This document shows positions 23,883 through 32,732 of a stretch of 58,727 nt of DNA, piece by piece. Below the pieces are notes generated by a model. It did not search any database. It worked only from the letters and a program-made list of their open reading frames with translations, and was not told the origin of the DNA. Each line of letters opens with the position of its first letter. Positions within the stretch are counted from its first letter, which is position 1. The stretch covers positions 1-58,727 of the forward strand of contig PIVY01000007.1 of the NCBI GenBank assembly GCA_003353795.1, given 5' to 3'. Position numbers and translations under genes: made by a program. Origin of the DNA: a bacterium. Lineage in GTDB: Bacteria; Krumholzibacteriota; Krumholzibacteriia; LZORAL124-64-63.

Positions 23883-25912
23883 GATCCCGTCGCCGGCAAT
23901 CGGAACGCCACGGTCAGGCCGGGTCCGTCGTTGCGCCACGCGGTGAGTGTGCCGCCGTGGGCCTCGATGATGGTGCGGCAGATGGCCAGGCCCATGCCCA
24001 GGCCGCGGGGGCGGGTGGTGAAGAAGGGCTCGAACATGTCGCCCAGCACCTCGTCGGTCACCGGCGGCCCCTGGTCCACCACGGCCACCTCCACCAGATC
24101 GCCGTCGATCCGCGCTGCGCGGACCAGCAGACCCGGCACCGGCACGTCGGCCGTCGCGATCACCGTGCTGGCGTTCTGGATCAGATTGATGACCACCTGC
24201 TGTAGCTGGATCCGGTCGCCGATCACCGACGGCAAGCCCGCTTCCGCGTCGAACTCCACGGTCACGCCCTGCCGGGTGCAGTCGGGCCGGATGATCTTCA
24301 GAGCGTCGGTCACCATACCGGCCACGGCCACAGATTCCCGGCGCATCTCGCCCTTCCGCATGAGGCGTCGCAAGTTGATGATGATCTCCTGGGCGCGGCC
24401 GGCGTCGTCGCCGATATCCTCCAGTGCGCCGTCCACCTCGCCCGTGTCGGCCTCCGGTTTCGCAAGGTAGTTGCGACCGGCCCGCGCGTTGGCCAGGATG
24501 GCCGCCAGGGGCTGGTTGAGTTCATGGGCGAAGGCGGCCGCCAGTTCGCCCAGGGTGACGACGCGAGACACGTGGGCCAGTTCGTCGCGGGCTGCGCGCT
24601 CCAACTTGTCGTGAGCCTGCCGGAGCGCCGTGTTCGTGCGCCGGATCTCGTCGGCAGCACGCTTCTGGAACAGGTAACGCTGAAACAGGAGCACGATGAT
24701 CAGTACGGACAGGACCGCGCCCCCGGCCAGCGCATTGCGTCGCGACCGTTCGATCTCCTTGTCCTTGCGCAGCACCTCGATCTCGCGGTCCTTGAGGTCG
24801 ACCTCGAAGCGGGTCTGGACAGAGAAGATCTGGCGGCTGCGTTCCTGGGCGCGAAGCGTGTCGTCGGCCGCCTTGTATTCCTTGAAGACCGACAGTGCGC
24901 GTTCGTCCTGGCCGGCCTCTTGCAGCGCCAGCGCGAGGCTCTCGAGGTTGTCGCGCTCCAGTTCCAGGACCTCGATGGCGCGCGCCTCGTTCAAGGCACC
25001 CTCGAGATTGGCCAGCGCCGCGCCGTGCATGCCCTGGCTCGACTGGATGACGCCGATGTTGTGGCGACAGACCAGGGCTCCCTGTCGATCACCCAGCTCC
25101 TCGCGGATGGCCAGCGATTCGTGGTACCGGGCCAGCGCGCCCTCCAGATCATCCCGCGCCTCCAGCACCATGCCCATGTTGTTGAGGGTCAGCGCGGCGT
25201 GCTGGTTGTCGCCGATCTGTCGCCCGTATTCGAGCGCCTTTTCGTAGGCCGCCATGGCCAGGTCGTACTCGCCGCGATCGTAGTGCAGGAGGCCGATGTT
25301 GTTGAGCGAGGCCGCCTGCAGCCCGATGCTGCCGACCTCTTCGTACATGGCCAGGGACTGCTGGAAGTAGTCCAGGGCCTGATCGTACTCGCCGGCGGTC
25401 TGCAGCACGGCAGCCAGATTGTTGTATCCCTTGGCCATCCCCTCGCGATCGCCCAGGTGCTCACGGATCCGCAAGGCCCGGATGTAGTAGTTCACGGCGG
25501 TGTCGTGCTCGCCCCAGTAGAAGTACACGATCCCGATGTTGTTGAGGGCGTCGGCGATGATGACGCTGTCCGCATCGACCTCGGACATGGCCAGGGCGCC
25601 GCGGAACGCTTCCATGGCCTCGCGGTAGGCGCCGAGATAGAGGTGACCCACGCCGATGGTGATGTCGGCCCGGGCCAGGCTCTCGCGATCGTTCAGGAGG
25701 TCTGCTTCGATTCGTGCCTGGGTCGCCAGGTCGATGGCTGCGCGGGGGTCGTTGCGGCGCACGTCCTCGGCACGATCGAGCAGGAGATCGACCCTCGCCT
25801 CGGGATCGAGCCGTTCGAGGGTGCTCTCGAGCGCCATGGAATCGACGGGCACGTTGCCCGGGGCCGGGACGGCCAGGACCACGCCGAGCAGTACGATGAG
25901 GGCTCTTTTCAT
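23879..25912 (-). CDS. TPR-containing sensor histidine kinase
   Basis: The 677-residue protein has a signal peptide (ALIVLLGVVLAVPAPG) and about seven TPR units over residues 35-350 (ALNNIGIVYFYWGEHDTAVNYY; ASLNNIGLLHYDRGEYDLA). A coiled linker is followed by one transmembrane helix near 395-415 (GGAVLSVLIIVLLFQ), then the kinase. The H-box is AFAHELNQPLAAILANAR (His463), of the FixL/NtrB-like HELNQPL type. The ATPase has NLIQNAS, DQGPPV and GLGMGLAICRTIIEAHGG. The sensor is thus a periplasmic TPR array. No response regulator is adjacent on this strand; the FixJ-type regulator at 29450 is the natural candidate partner. A divergent paralogue lacking the histidine starts 127 bases away. Confidence 0.93.
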   Translation of the reverse strand: MKRALIVLLGVVLAVPAPGNVPVDSMALESTLERLDPEARVDLLLDRAEDVRRNDPRAAIDLATQARIEADLLNDRESLARADITIGVGHLYLGAYREAMEAFRGALAMSEVDADSVIIADALNNIGIVYFYWGEHDTAVNYYIRALRIREHLGDREGMAKGYNNLAAVLQTAGEYDQALDYFQQSLAMYEEVGSIGLQAASLNNIGLLHYDRGEYDLAMAAYEKALEYGRQIGDNQHAALTLNNMGMVLEARDDLEGALARYHESLAIREELGDRQGALVCRHNIGVIQSSQGMHGAALANLEGALNEARAIEVLELERDNLESLALALQEAGQDERALSVFKEYKAADDTLRAQERSRQIFSVQTRFEVDLKDREIEVLRKDKEIERSRRNALAGGAVLSVLIIVLLFQRYLFQKRAADEIRRTNTALRQAHDKLERAARDELAHVSRVVTLGELAAAFAHELNQPLAAILANARAGRNYLAKPEADTGEVDGALEDIGDDAGRAQEIIINLRRLMRKGEMRRESVAVAGMVTDALKIIRPDCTRQGVTVEFDAEAGLPSVIGDRIQLQQVVINLIQNASTVIATADVPVPGLLVRAARIDGDLVEVAVVDQGPPVTDEVLGDMFEPFFTTRPRGLGMGLAICRTIIEAHGGTLTAWRNDGPGLTVAFRLPATGS

Positions 25913-26038
25913 GGGTCCATGCTACCGCATGTTGGACCAAGGGCCAATTGCGGAAGCTCGTGCCAACGGCGACAATCACGTTCGGCATGGCACCTCGGCA
26001 TCGGACACCGGTCGGCGGCAATCGGGCAAGGAGACGGC

Positions 26039-26668
26039 GTGAAACCGGCACCCGAACGAATCACCACCCCGGACGACCTGCTGCGCGGCGCCACCGCGTG
26101 GCTCGCGTCGGCCGTGGTGCAGGACCTTGCCGAGCCACTGGCCGCCCTGCGGGCCAATGTCCAGGCCGCGCGTCGCCTGCTGGCCCGGGATTGCCCCGAC
26201 AGCCCGTACCTGGCCGCGACGCTGGCGGACCTCCTCGAGGATGCCGGTCATCTGGAAACCGTCGTGACGGAGCTCCGGAAGCCGGCCGAGAAGTCGACGC
26301 CATGGGGGCGGTTGCAGCCGGAACGCGAGATCGCGGCAGCGGTCTCGTTGCTCGCGGGATCGCAACAGCAGCTGGTGCTCGAGAGCAATCCCCTGGCGCC
26401 GCGGGTCTCCGGTCAGCCAGGCGTCATCGGGGCCGCGGCGTTGCACCTGTTGCTGAGTCTGCCCGCCATGTCCGGTCGTGTGGTGCGCTTGACGCGGCCG
26501 ACGCCGGCGCGCCTGCTGATCGAGGTGGTCGGCAACGTCGGCGCCGATGCATCCCTCACGGCGCCATTGCACGCCGCCGCCGCCGCCGCCGCGGTCGAGC
26601 GGCTGGCCGGGACCCTGGAACTCGACGCCGAGGGCGGTCCGCGCCTCGAGATTCCTCTGGAACTGTAG
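26039..26668 (+). CDS. Degenerate histidine-kinase-like protein (pseudokinase)
   Basis: The GTG at 26039 is chosen for the AAGGAG 5 bases upstream; it gives 209 residues with no membrane segment. VVQDLAEPLAALRANVQAAR (residues 26-45) aligns with AFAHELNQPLAAILANAR of the divergent kinase, but the phospho-accepting His is Gln28. The following helix (LADLLEDAGHLETVVTELRK) matches the second DHp helix. The C-terminal half keeps the length and the final strands of a HATPase domain but lacks the N box, the DxGxG box and the GLGMGL box. It should therefore neither bind ATP well nor autophosphorylate. It may act as a phosphotransfer-fold partner or inhibitor of the neighbouring kinase or of FixJ. 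I infer the homology by eye. Confidence 0.72.
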   Translation: MKPAPERITTPDDLLRGATAWLASAVVQDLAEPLAALRANVQAARRLLARDCPDSPYLAATLADLLEDAGHLETVVTELRKPAEKSTPWGRLQPEREIAAAVSLLAGSQQQLVLESNPLAPRVSGQPGVIGAAALHLLLSLPAMSGRVVRLTRPTPARLLIEVVGNVGADASLTAPLHAAAAAAAVERLAGTLELDAEGGPRLEIPLEL

Positions 26669-26774
26669 ATTCCCGACGGTCATCGCCAGATGACCCCGTC
26701 ATCCGCGCGTGCCTCTTGACGCCGGGCGCTCTGGTTCCCAACCTTGAGACAATCATCTCCAGAGAGGGACCCCG

Positions 26775-29345
26775 GTGCGCGCGCCTATCGTGATTCTCTA
26801 TCTGCTGCTCCTGACCGCCGCGTTGCTCGCCGGCGGCGTCCTCGGCTGTGGTCCGAGCAACGAGTTCACCGCCACGCCCATTCCCAACGCGCTACCCGAT
26901 TCGCGGGTCACCGCGCGACCGCCCCAGGTGCTCGAGGCGGGCTTCATCGTGGAGTTTCACTGGACGGGCTTCGACCCCGACGGCCGAGTCGCCGGATACC
27001 AGTGGCGCATCAGCAACAACGGCACCGACGGCATCAGCGTGCAGGACACGATCACCTTCGATCCGGTCACCGGCGACACCCTGAATCCCTGGTTCGACAT
27101 CGCGTCCACCGACTCCGTGTTCTTCGTGTCCGCCGACATTCCCGACTTTCCGGACGATCCCGACGGATACAACCGCAGTTACCAGACCCACACCTTCTGG
27201 GTCCGGACCGTGGACGACGACGACGGCACCGATCCGTCGCCGGCCATGGTCAGCTTCACCTCGACCACGTTGCTTCCCAACGTGGTCATCGACGGGCCGA
27301 CGGCGGTCACCGGCCAGCTCGAGGCGGCGCAGTTGCCTTCCACGGTGACCTTCCTCTACACGGGGGACGATCCCGACTTCGGTTCGGGCGTGCCAGTGCG
27401 TGTGCGATACCTCTGGAAGAAGGCCGTCCTGCCCGATGGTAATTTCGGCGACACCCGCATCGACTTCGCCAACAACCTCGAGTACCTGGTGGCCTTCGAC
27501 GATTCGGCATGGACGGATTGGCAGCGGTACGAAACCAGCGACGAACTACGCCGCGTGGTGCTGCCGGGACAGCTCCAGACCGAGCCCGATCCCGACGTTC
27601 CCGGCGAGGACCGGAACATCTACTATGCGTTTGCGATCCAGGTCCAGGACACGGCCGGCGCGGTGAGCATCGGCCGACGCTACGGCTACCAGGTCGCCAA
27701 CGTTCGCATCACCCAGACGCTGCGGCCCACCTTGCGGATCTCCGAGCAGTTCCTGGGCGACTACGGCGGTGCCGGCATCAACCTGCTGGACCAGCTGGAC
27801 ATCGCCGCGGGCCAGGAACTCAACTTCTCGTGGAGCGGCGACGCCACGGGCTACGCCGGCGAGATCACCAATTTCCGCTACGGCTGGGACGTCAACGATC
27901 CCGACGATCCCAACGATCCCAACTGGGCGATCCTGCCCGGCAATTCGGCCCAGCACCGTCGGGCGCCGGTGCAGAGCTTCGCCAGCGGTGTGCATACGTT
28001 CACCGTGACGGTGACCGACAACTCGGAGCAGACCACCCGGCAGGTGATCACCCTGGACGTGGTGCCGGTTCCCGACCCGGCCGACCAGCTGCCGTTGCTC
28101 TGGGTCGACGACGTCAACGATCGAACGAGCAACGCCTGGGGTGGTCCCTTCGGTCAGCCGCGTGATCGCGACGAGTTCCGCGACGAGTTCTGGACGGTCG
28201 CTCTCGGTGGAGTCGCCGGCTTCAACCCGGGACGAGACGTGGTCGACGCCGAGGTCGACGAGATCGAGTACCGGGACGTGGTGCAGTACCGGACGCTGGT
28301 CTGGGCGGGACGCTGGGTGTCGTCGCCGCACTCCGCCATCGCGCGGGATTTCCGACCCCTCGGCGGCAGCGCCGATGCGCCCGACGACGACCAGTACATC
28401 TGGCTCCAGCCCTACCAGGCCACCGTGGGTAACGTGCTGTTCGCCGGCAGCCGGGCCATGAACAATTTCCTGGCCGAGTCGAGCTACGAACTGCCCATCG
28501 TGTTCCAGTCGCGGGAAGGCGAACCGTCCTCGGGCTACACCTTCGTGGGCAACGGCGTGCCGGTGCGGCGCGGCTTCGGCGAGCGCGAGATGCCCGACGG
28601 CACCACCGTCCAGGTCGGCGTCTCCCGCTATCCCTACCTCACCATGGGCGTGGCCACCATCGACCTCATGTCGCCCACGGCCGCCTATTACGAGTACGGC
28701 CACGGTCAGCAGGCCAACACGCAGCGTCGCAACGCCTGCGCAGCCATGAAGGGCGTGGTCGTGGACTCGGTCTTCCGCGCGACCTACATGCCGGGCGGCG
28801 GGGTCTTCGGCGACACCATCTGGTCCGATTCCGAGAGTATCGACTGGCAGGATGTCTGGGGACCGCGCTACACCGACGAGAATCACCCCGACTACGTCGA
28901 CCCACTCCAGGTGTCCTATGTCTGGAAGAACGACGAGTTCTACGACGCCGACGTCATCGGACGCGGCACCAACTACAGTTTGCAGGAATGCGACGACCGG
29001 AACTGCGTCGAACCCATGTTCCGGTCGATCTCACGCTACGACTGGGTGCAGATGAACCAGATCGCCGAGGGACACGCCGACTGGCCGCTCGACTTCTACG
29101 ACGGTCAGGGGCAGCCGACGCTCGACTCGGTGTGCGGCCCCCGTTCGCTGTCGCTGGACCTCGACCGCGCCATCACCAGCAACCGTATCGTTGGATTCAT
29201 CGCCCGCAAGACCGCGCCCAACAAACCCAGCCAGGTGGGCGACGTGGTGCTGGGATTCGATCCATACCGCTTCGACACCGACGAGATGGTGCGCGTGATC
29301 CGGTGGGTCCTGGGCGAACATTTCGGACTGAGCATGACTCCGTAA
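26775..29345 (+). CDS. Large lipoprotein with Ig/fibronectin-like domains, function unknown
   Basis: This 856-residue protein starts at GTG with a lipobox (LLTAALLAGGVLGCGPSN). Residues about 40-420 contain at least two beta-sandwich domains with the sequence style of fibronectin III or PKD modules (FHWTGFDPDGRVAGYQWRIS; ELNFSWSGDATGYAGEITNF; HTFTVTVTDNSEQTTRQV). Residues about 430-856 form another region with a possible Rossmann-like start (LPLLWVDDVNDR) seen in large lipoproteins of uncultured FCB-related phyla. It ends in VLGFDPYRFDTDEMVRVIRW, a pattern resembling class I glutamine amidotransferase-like C-termini. No catalytic residue can be assigned. It lies between the pseudokinase and FixJ-like genes, so it may be an output or sensor of that system. 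Confidence 0.72.
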   Translation: MRAPIVILYLLLLTAALLAGGVLGCGPSNEFTATPIPNALPDSRVTARPPQVLEAGFIVEFHWTGFDPDGRVAGYQWRISNNGTDGISVQDTITFDPVTGDTLNPWFDIASTDSVFFVSADIPDFPDDPDGYNRSYQTHTFWVRTVDDDDGTDPSPAMVSFTSTTLLPNVVIDGPTAVTGQLEAAQLPSTVTFLYTGDDPDFGSGVPVRVRYLWKKAVLPDGNFGDTRIDFANNLEYLVAFDDSAWTDWQRYETSDELRRVVLPGQLQTEPDPDVPGEDRNIYYAFAIQVQDTAGAVSIGRRYGYQVANVRITQTLRPTLRISEQFLGDYGGAGINLLDQLDIAAGQELNFSWSGDATGYAGEITNFRYGWDVNDPDDPNDPNWAILPGNSAQHRRAPVQSFASGVHTFTVTVTDNSEQTTRQVITLDVVPVPDPADQLPLLWVDDVNDRTSNAWGGPFGQPRDRDEFRDEFWTVALGGVAGFNPGRDVVDAEVDEIEYRDVVQYRTLVWAGRWVSSPHSAIARDFRPLGGSADAPDDDQYIWLQPYQATVGNVLFAGSRAMNNFLAESSYELPIVFQSREGEPSSGYTFVGNGVPVRRGFGEREMPDGTTVQVGVSRYPYLTMGVATIDLMSPTAAYYEYGHGQQANTQRRNACAAMKGVVVDSVFRATYMPGGGVFGDTIWSDSESIDWQDVWGPRYTDENHPDYVDPLQVSYVWKNDEFYDADVIGRGTNYSLQECDDRNCVEPMFRSISRYDWVQMNQIAEGHADWPLDFYDGQGQPTLDSVCGPRSLSLDLDRAITSNRIVGFIARKTAPNKPSQVGDVVLGFDPYRFDTDEMVRVIRWVLGEHFGLSMTP

Positions 29346-29449
29346 CCGCTGTCCATCGGCCGTTGCGATTCGGCCGCCGATGGGGCAATCTTGACGGGCG
29401 CCCGGGGTTCTCGTTCCCGGACTCATCGGCGTCGGGAGGATTGCTGGCC

Positions 29450-30064
29450 ATGCTCGTACACGTCATCGACGACAACGCCTCGGTTCGACGGGCGCTCAAG
29501 CGTCTGCTGGGATCGGTGGGGATCGAGGCCGAGACCTTCAGCTCGGCCCAGAAATTCCTCGATACGGAACTCACCAACGGACCGTCCTGTCTGGTCCTGG
29601 ATGTGCGCATGCCCCGCATGAGTGGTCTCGAGCTGCAGGACCGCCTCCTCGAGGCGGGTCGCGAGATTCCCATCGTCTTCATCACCGGCCACGGCGACAT
29701 CGTCATGGCGGTGGAGGCCATGAAGAAGGGAGCGGTGGATTTTCTGCCGAAACCCTTCAACGATCAGGACCTCATCGACGCCATCCACCGCGCCATCGCC
29801 CAGTACGAACGCCGGCAGGACGAACGCTCCGAGCGCGAGGAGATTCTCGAACGGCTGGAGCGCCTGACGCCCCGCGAGCGCGAGGTCATGGAACTGGTGA
29901 TCACCGGTATGCTCAACAAGCAGGTGGCCGGCGCGCTCGGCACCGTCGAGAAGACCGTCAAGGTTCACAGAGCACGGGTGATGGAGAAGATGGAGGTCGA
30001 GTCCCTGGCCGAACTGGTGCGACTGGCGGCGCGGGTGGACATCCACGGACCGACCGAGTCGTAG
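29450..30064 (+). CDS. FixJ/NarL-type response regulator
   Basis: The ATG at 29450 is preceded by GGAGGA at 9 bases; the longer frame upstream has no start signal. The 204-residue protein has a receiver domain (Asp7-Asp8, phospho-acceptor Asp51 in LVLDVRMPRMSG, Thr in ITGHGDI, Lys in FLPKPF). After a short charged linker comes a LuxR-type helix-turn-helix (LTPREREVMELVITGMLNKQ, TVEKTVKVHRARVMEKM). It matches the FixJ/TodT subgroup, whose kinases usually have the HELNQPL H-box found in the kinase at 23879. The two are therefore a likely pair despite opposite strands and ~3.5 kb of separation. Confidence 0.93.
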   Translation: MLVHVIDDNASVRRALKRLLGSVGIEAETFSSAQKFLDTELTNGPSCLVLDVRMPRMSGLELQDRLLEAGREIPIVFITGHGDIVMAVEAMKKGAVDFLPKPFNDQDLIDAIHRAIAQYERRQDERSEREEILERLERLTPREREVMELVITGMLNKQVAGALGTVEKTVKVHRARVMEKMEVESLAELVRLAARVDIHGPTES

Positions 30065-30085
30065 CCGCCAAAGCGCCCACTCTCG

Positions 30086-30850
30086 CTAATCGAGGTCCGT
30101 CGACCGGTTCCCCACGCGCCCAGTCCGATCGGGCTTGCCGAACGTGGTCGCCGCCGGGGTTCGCATCACGCCGCGACTGCCGTCCACCGGCACCACTTGC
30201 CCGTTGATCCAGGCCGCTTCATCGCTCAACAACCAGCGCACCGTGCGTGCGGTGTCGAGAACGTCGCCCCAGCGTCCCAGCGGGTAGTGTTCGGCCGGCG
30301 ACCGGTCGGTGGGCTGGTCGCCGAAGAAGCGCAGGGTGGCCGGCGTGCGCATGAGCGCCGGCGCCACCGCGTTGACCCGCAGTCCCTGCGGCGCGTACGT
30401 GGCCGCAGCGGCGGACACCAGATCCTCGCTGCCGTCGCCAGCGGCACCCGTACTGACGAGCACTGCCGAGGAACGCTCGCCGTCGGCGATCATCTGCTCG
30501 GTGAACGCGCCGAGGGTGAAGAAGGCGCCGTCGAGGTTGGTGCGGGCGGCTCGTGACCGGCTGTTGTCGGCGCAGTTGACGAGCCCGCGCAGGGGTTGCT
30601 CGAGGAGCGCGCGCGCGGTCTCCACGGCGTGGTAGGCGCCCTCGCCGGTGCGCACGTCGGCCTTCACGAGCACGATCTTGATGGAGTCGTTGGGCGAGGG
30701 CGCGTTGTCGGTGAGGTCCTTCTGCACGGCCTCGATGGCTGCGCGATCGCGGCCCACCAGGGCCAGGGACCAGCCGGCCTCGGCGAGGAGGCGGGCGAGG
30801 GCCTGGCTCAGGCCACTTCCGGCGCCGGTGATCATCGCGGTGCGATTCAT
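30086..30850 (-). CDS. Short-chain dehydrogenase-like protein lacking the YxxxK motif
   Basis: The 254-residue protein has the cofactor glycine motif TGAGSGLSQ (residues 8-16), an NADP-favouring GRDR after strand 2, and a catalytic-type serine (LVSTGAAG, Ser133). Shortly after, the sequence jumps to YAPQGLRVNAVAPALMRTP. The segment that normally carries Tyr-x-x-x-Lys and the following helix (about 25 residues) is absent. The segment after VNCADNS is also short. It is pteridine-reductase-like in overall sequence. The ATG overlaps the stop of the flavoprotein gene upstream (ATGA), so the two are coupled. Cofactor binding may survive, but normal SDR catalysis seems unlikely. Confidence 0.82.
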   Translation of the reverse strand: MNRTAMITGAGSGLSQALARLLAEAGWSLALVGRDRAAIEAVQKDLTDNAPSPNDSIKIVLVKADVRTGEGAYHAVETARALLEQPLRGLVNCADNSRSRAARTNLDGAFFTLGAFTEQMIADGERSSAVLVSTGAAGDGSEDLVSAAAATYAPQGLRVNAVAPALMRTPATLRFFGDQPTDRSPAEHYPLGRWGDVLDTARTVRWLLSDEAAWINGQVVPVDGSRGVMRTPAATTFGKPDRTGRVGNRSTDLD

Positions 30851-31728
30851 GCCTGTTCCTCCTTGGTGGCGAGTGCCCTGTGTTCCGGCCGCTCGGGAAT
30901 ACCGAGGATCCGGGCCGCGAGGGCGCGACCACTGGCCTGGGCGGCGTCGACGCCGTCGTCGATGCACCAGTCGCCGCAGATGCCGAGACCGAGGGCGTCA
31001 TCGTGCAAACACGGCTGACCCAGGGGACGTTCCGTTCGTCCGTACCGCCAGCGGTGGCCCCGCAAGTAGAGGGGCGTCGCGGTGGTCAGGTCAAGTGCGT
31101 TTCGGAAGCGGTGCCAGAGGTGCTGGGCCACCGCTTGGGGATCGCATTCCAGATTGTCGCGGCTGAACTCCGCCGAGGCCTGGAGGACCCAGCCCTCGGG
31201 ACCGAGGACGTGCCGGCCCGCCTGGCGCAAGGCCAGTTCGAGGCTCTGGTCGCGGAAACGGATCAGTTCCCAGCCGCGGCCCAGGGGACCCGGCAGGGCT
31301 ACCAGCGCGGTGAGGACCGGGCGCATGGTCACGACGGCGAGCCGCTCGGCCAGCGTCGAGGTCGGCGCCAGGAGTTCGCGAACCTGAGGTGCCGGCAGGG
31401 CCAGGACCACGCCGGAGAATGGGCCGCGTGCCGGCTGGCCGGCGAAGCCCACGATCCAGCCGCCGCCGGGCTGCCGCGAGATGCGGTCGACACGAGATTC
31501 GCAGACGACCGGGAAACGGGATGCGAGGTGCTCGACGAGGGGACGCTGGCCAGGCGCGCCGTGCTCGAAGGTGAGTCCGAGGCGGTATCGCGTGGCCACG
31601 CGGCCGCCCGGCTGCAGACCCTTGTCGAACACCTGAACCTGGAGTCCGTTCTCGGCCAGCCTGTCGGCGCAGGATAGGCCGGCGACGCCAGCTCCGATCA
31701 CGGCGATATCTGGGATCCGCCTGGTCAT
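30847..31728 (-). CDS. FAD/NAD(P)-dependent oxidoreductase, renalase-like
   Basis: The ATG at 31728 (MTRRIPDIAVIGAGVAGLS) is preferred over upstream starts because GGGAG is 8 bases before it; the protein is then 293 residues. The N-terminal Rossmann motif GAGVAGLSCADRLAENG with VFDKG after strand 2 is the FAD site. The C-terminus has the matching LGICGDWCIDDGVDAAQASG motif of renalase and amine-oxidase-type flavoproteins. Renalases oxidise isomeric NAD(P)H; in bacteria the function is often unproven. It is the first gene of a two-gene minus-strand operon with the truncated SDR. Confidence 0.85.
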   Translation of the reverse strand: MTRRIPDIAVIGAGVAGLSCADRLAENGLQVQVFDKGLQPGGRVATRYRLGLTFEHGAPGQRPLVEHLASRFPVVCESRVDRISRQPGGGWIVGFAGQPARGPFSGVVLALPAPQVRELLAPTSTLAERLAVVTMRPVLTALVALPGPLGRGWELIRFRDQSLELALRQAGRHVLGPEGWVLQASAEFSRDNLECDPQAVAQHLWHRFRNALDLTTATPLYLRGHRWRYGRTERPLGQPCLHDDALGLGICGDWCIDDGVDAAQASGRALAARILGIPERPEHRALATKEEQA

Positions 31729-32042
31729 GAACATATCTCCCGTACTCCTGTGTGGGGGCGAGAGTGACGTGCACGTGAAGCTAGACATTTTTTGGACGTA
31801 AAACAAGACCATTGAGGTATCTATTTTTTGTGACATGATCATGGACGCCGGAGTCTCTACGCAATTCCAATGAGATCATGCAAGAAATCGGCTCATCTAT
31901 CGTGATATTCCCGTGACGTCGGGTGAGCGATGGTGGGACCGAGTCCGGTCGGCTCACCGGTGAATCTTCGATTTCTGTCCATATTTTGTCCAAGTCGTGG
32001 ATCCGCGTGCCGAAGCCGCATGAACGTGCTACCTTGGTCCCC
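31729..32042. promoter_or_regulatory. AT-rich divergent promoter region with repeated sites
   Basis: This 314-base gene-free spacer separates the leftward flavoprotein operon from the rightward ABC operon. Two T-runs, at about 31788-31793 and 31825-31830, flank ACGTAAAACAAGACC. A palindrome ATGATCATG-like element lies near 31835-31846. Nested inverted repeats (GGTGAGC at 31922 with GCTCACC at 31952, inner GGAC-CGA-GTCC) could form a stem without a U-tract. TGTCCA occurs at 31976-31981 and 31987-31992, 11 bp apart, as in tandem activator sites upstream of the ABC operon. Confidence 0.35.
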
Positions 32043-32732
32043 ATGACTGGACCGATTTTGCAATTCGAGGCGGTCGATCGCGCCTTCCCGCTCGCCGGAG
32101 ATCGCCGACGCCATGTGTTGCGCGGCGTGGACTTCAGCCTCGACCGCGGCACGTCCCTGGCCATGGTCGGGCGCAGCGGCAGCGGCAAGTCGACGCTGCT
32201 GCATCTGGCTGCCGGTATCGACCAGCCCACCGCCGGTACCGTGCTGCTCGACGGCGTCCGTCTGAACGATCTTCCGGACACGGAACGCTCGCTGTTGCGC
32301 CGGGATCGAGTGGGCCTCGTGTTCCAGTTCTTCCACCTGTTGCCGCACCTCTCCATGCTCGAAAACGTGTGCCTGCCCGGGTGGGTGGCCGGCGACTCTG
32401 CCACGGCGACCCGGGCGCGCGCCCGCGAACTCCTCGATCGCGTGGACCTGGCCGACCGCGCCGACGATCTGGCCGGCAAACTCTCCGGCGGCGAGATGCA
32501 ACGGGTGGCCCTCTGTCGCGCACTCCTGCGCCGGCCACCCCTGCTGCTGGCCGACGAGCCCACCGGCAACCTCGACGAGAAGGCCGGCCGGCAGGTCATG
32601 GACCTGTTGCTACGCCTGTCCTCCGACGAGGGCGCGGGCTTGCTGTACGTCACCCACAGTCGCGAGCAGGCGGCGCTCGCGGACCGGGTGCTGCGCCTGC
32701 GCGACGGTCGCCTCGAGAGCGCGCAGTCGTGA
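32043..32732 (+). CDS. ABC transporter ATP-binding protein (LolD/MacB/AttE type)
   Basis: The 229-residue ATPase has Walker A GRSGSGKST (near residue 42), a Q-loop in LVFQFFHLLPHLSMLENV, the signature LSGGEMQRVALCRALL, Walker B LLLADEPTGNLD and the switch His in VTHSREQA. The LLADEPTGNLD form is typical of ATPases that power FtsX-type mechanotransmitters rather than importers. Its stop overlaps the start of the permease gene (GTGA), so it is coupled to the permease and in turn to AttH. Confidence 0.95.
   Translation: MTGPILQFEAVDRAFPLAGDRRRHVLRGVDFSLDRGTSLAMVGRSGSGKSTLLHLAAGIDQPTAGTVLLDGVRLNDLPDTERSLLRRDRVGLVFQFFHLLPHLSMLENVCLPGWVAGDSATATRARARELLDRVDLADRADDLAGKLSGGEMQRVALCRALLRRPPLLLADEPTGNLDEKAGRQVMDLLLRLSSDEGAGLLYVTHSREQAALADRVLRLRDGRLESAQS

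Noticed and set aside
24524-26038. Long plus-strand extension upstream of the pseudokinase
   Set aside because: This part of the frame runs antisense through the TPR kinase; the AAGGAG and GTG at 26039 define the real start.
27546-28886. 446-residue antisense ORF within the large lipoprotein gene
   Set aside because: Composition is that of a mirror frame (Val-, Gly- and Asp-rich low complexity); no start signal.
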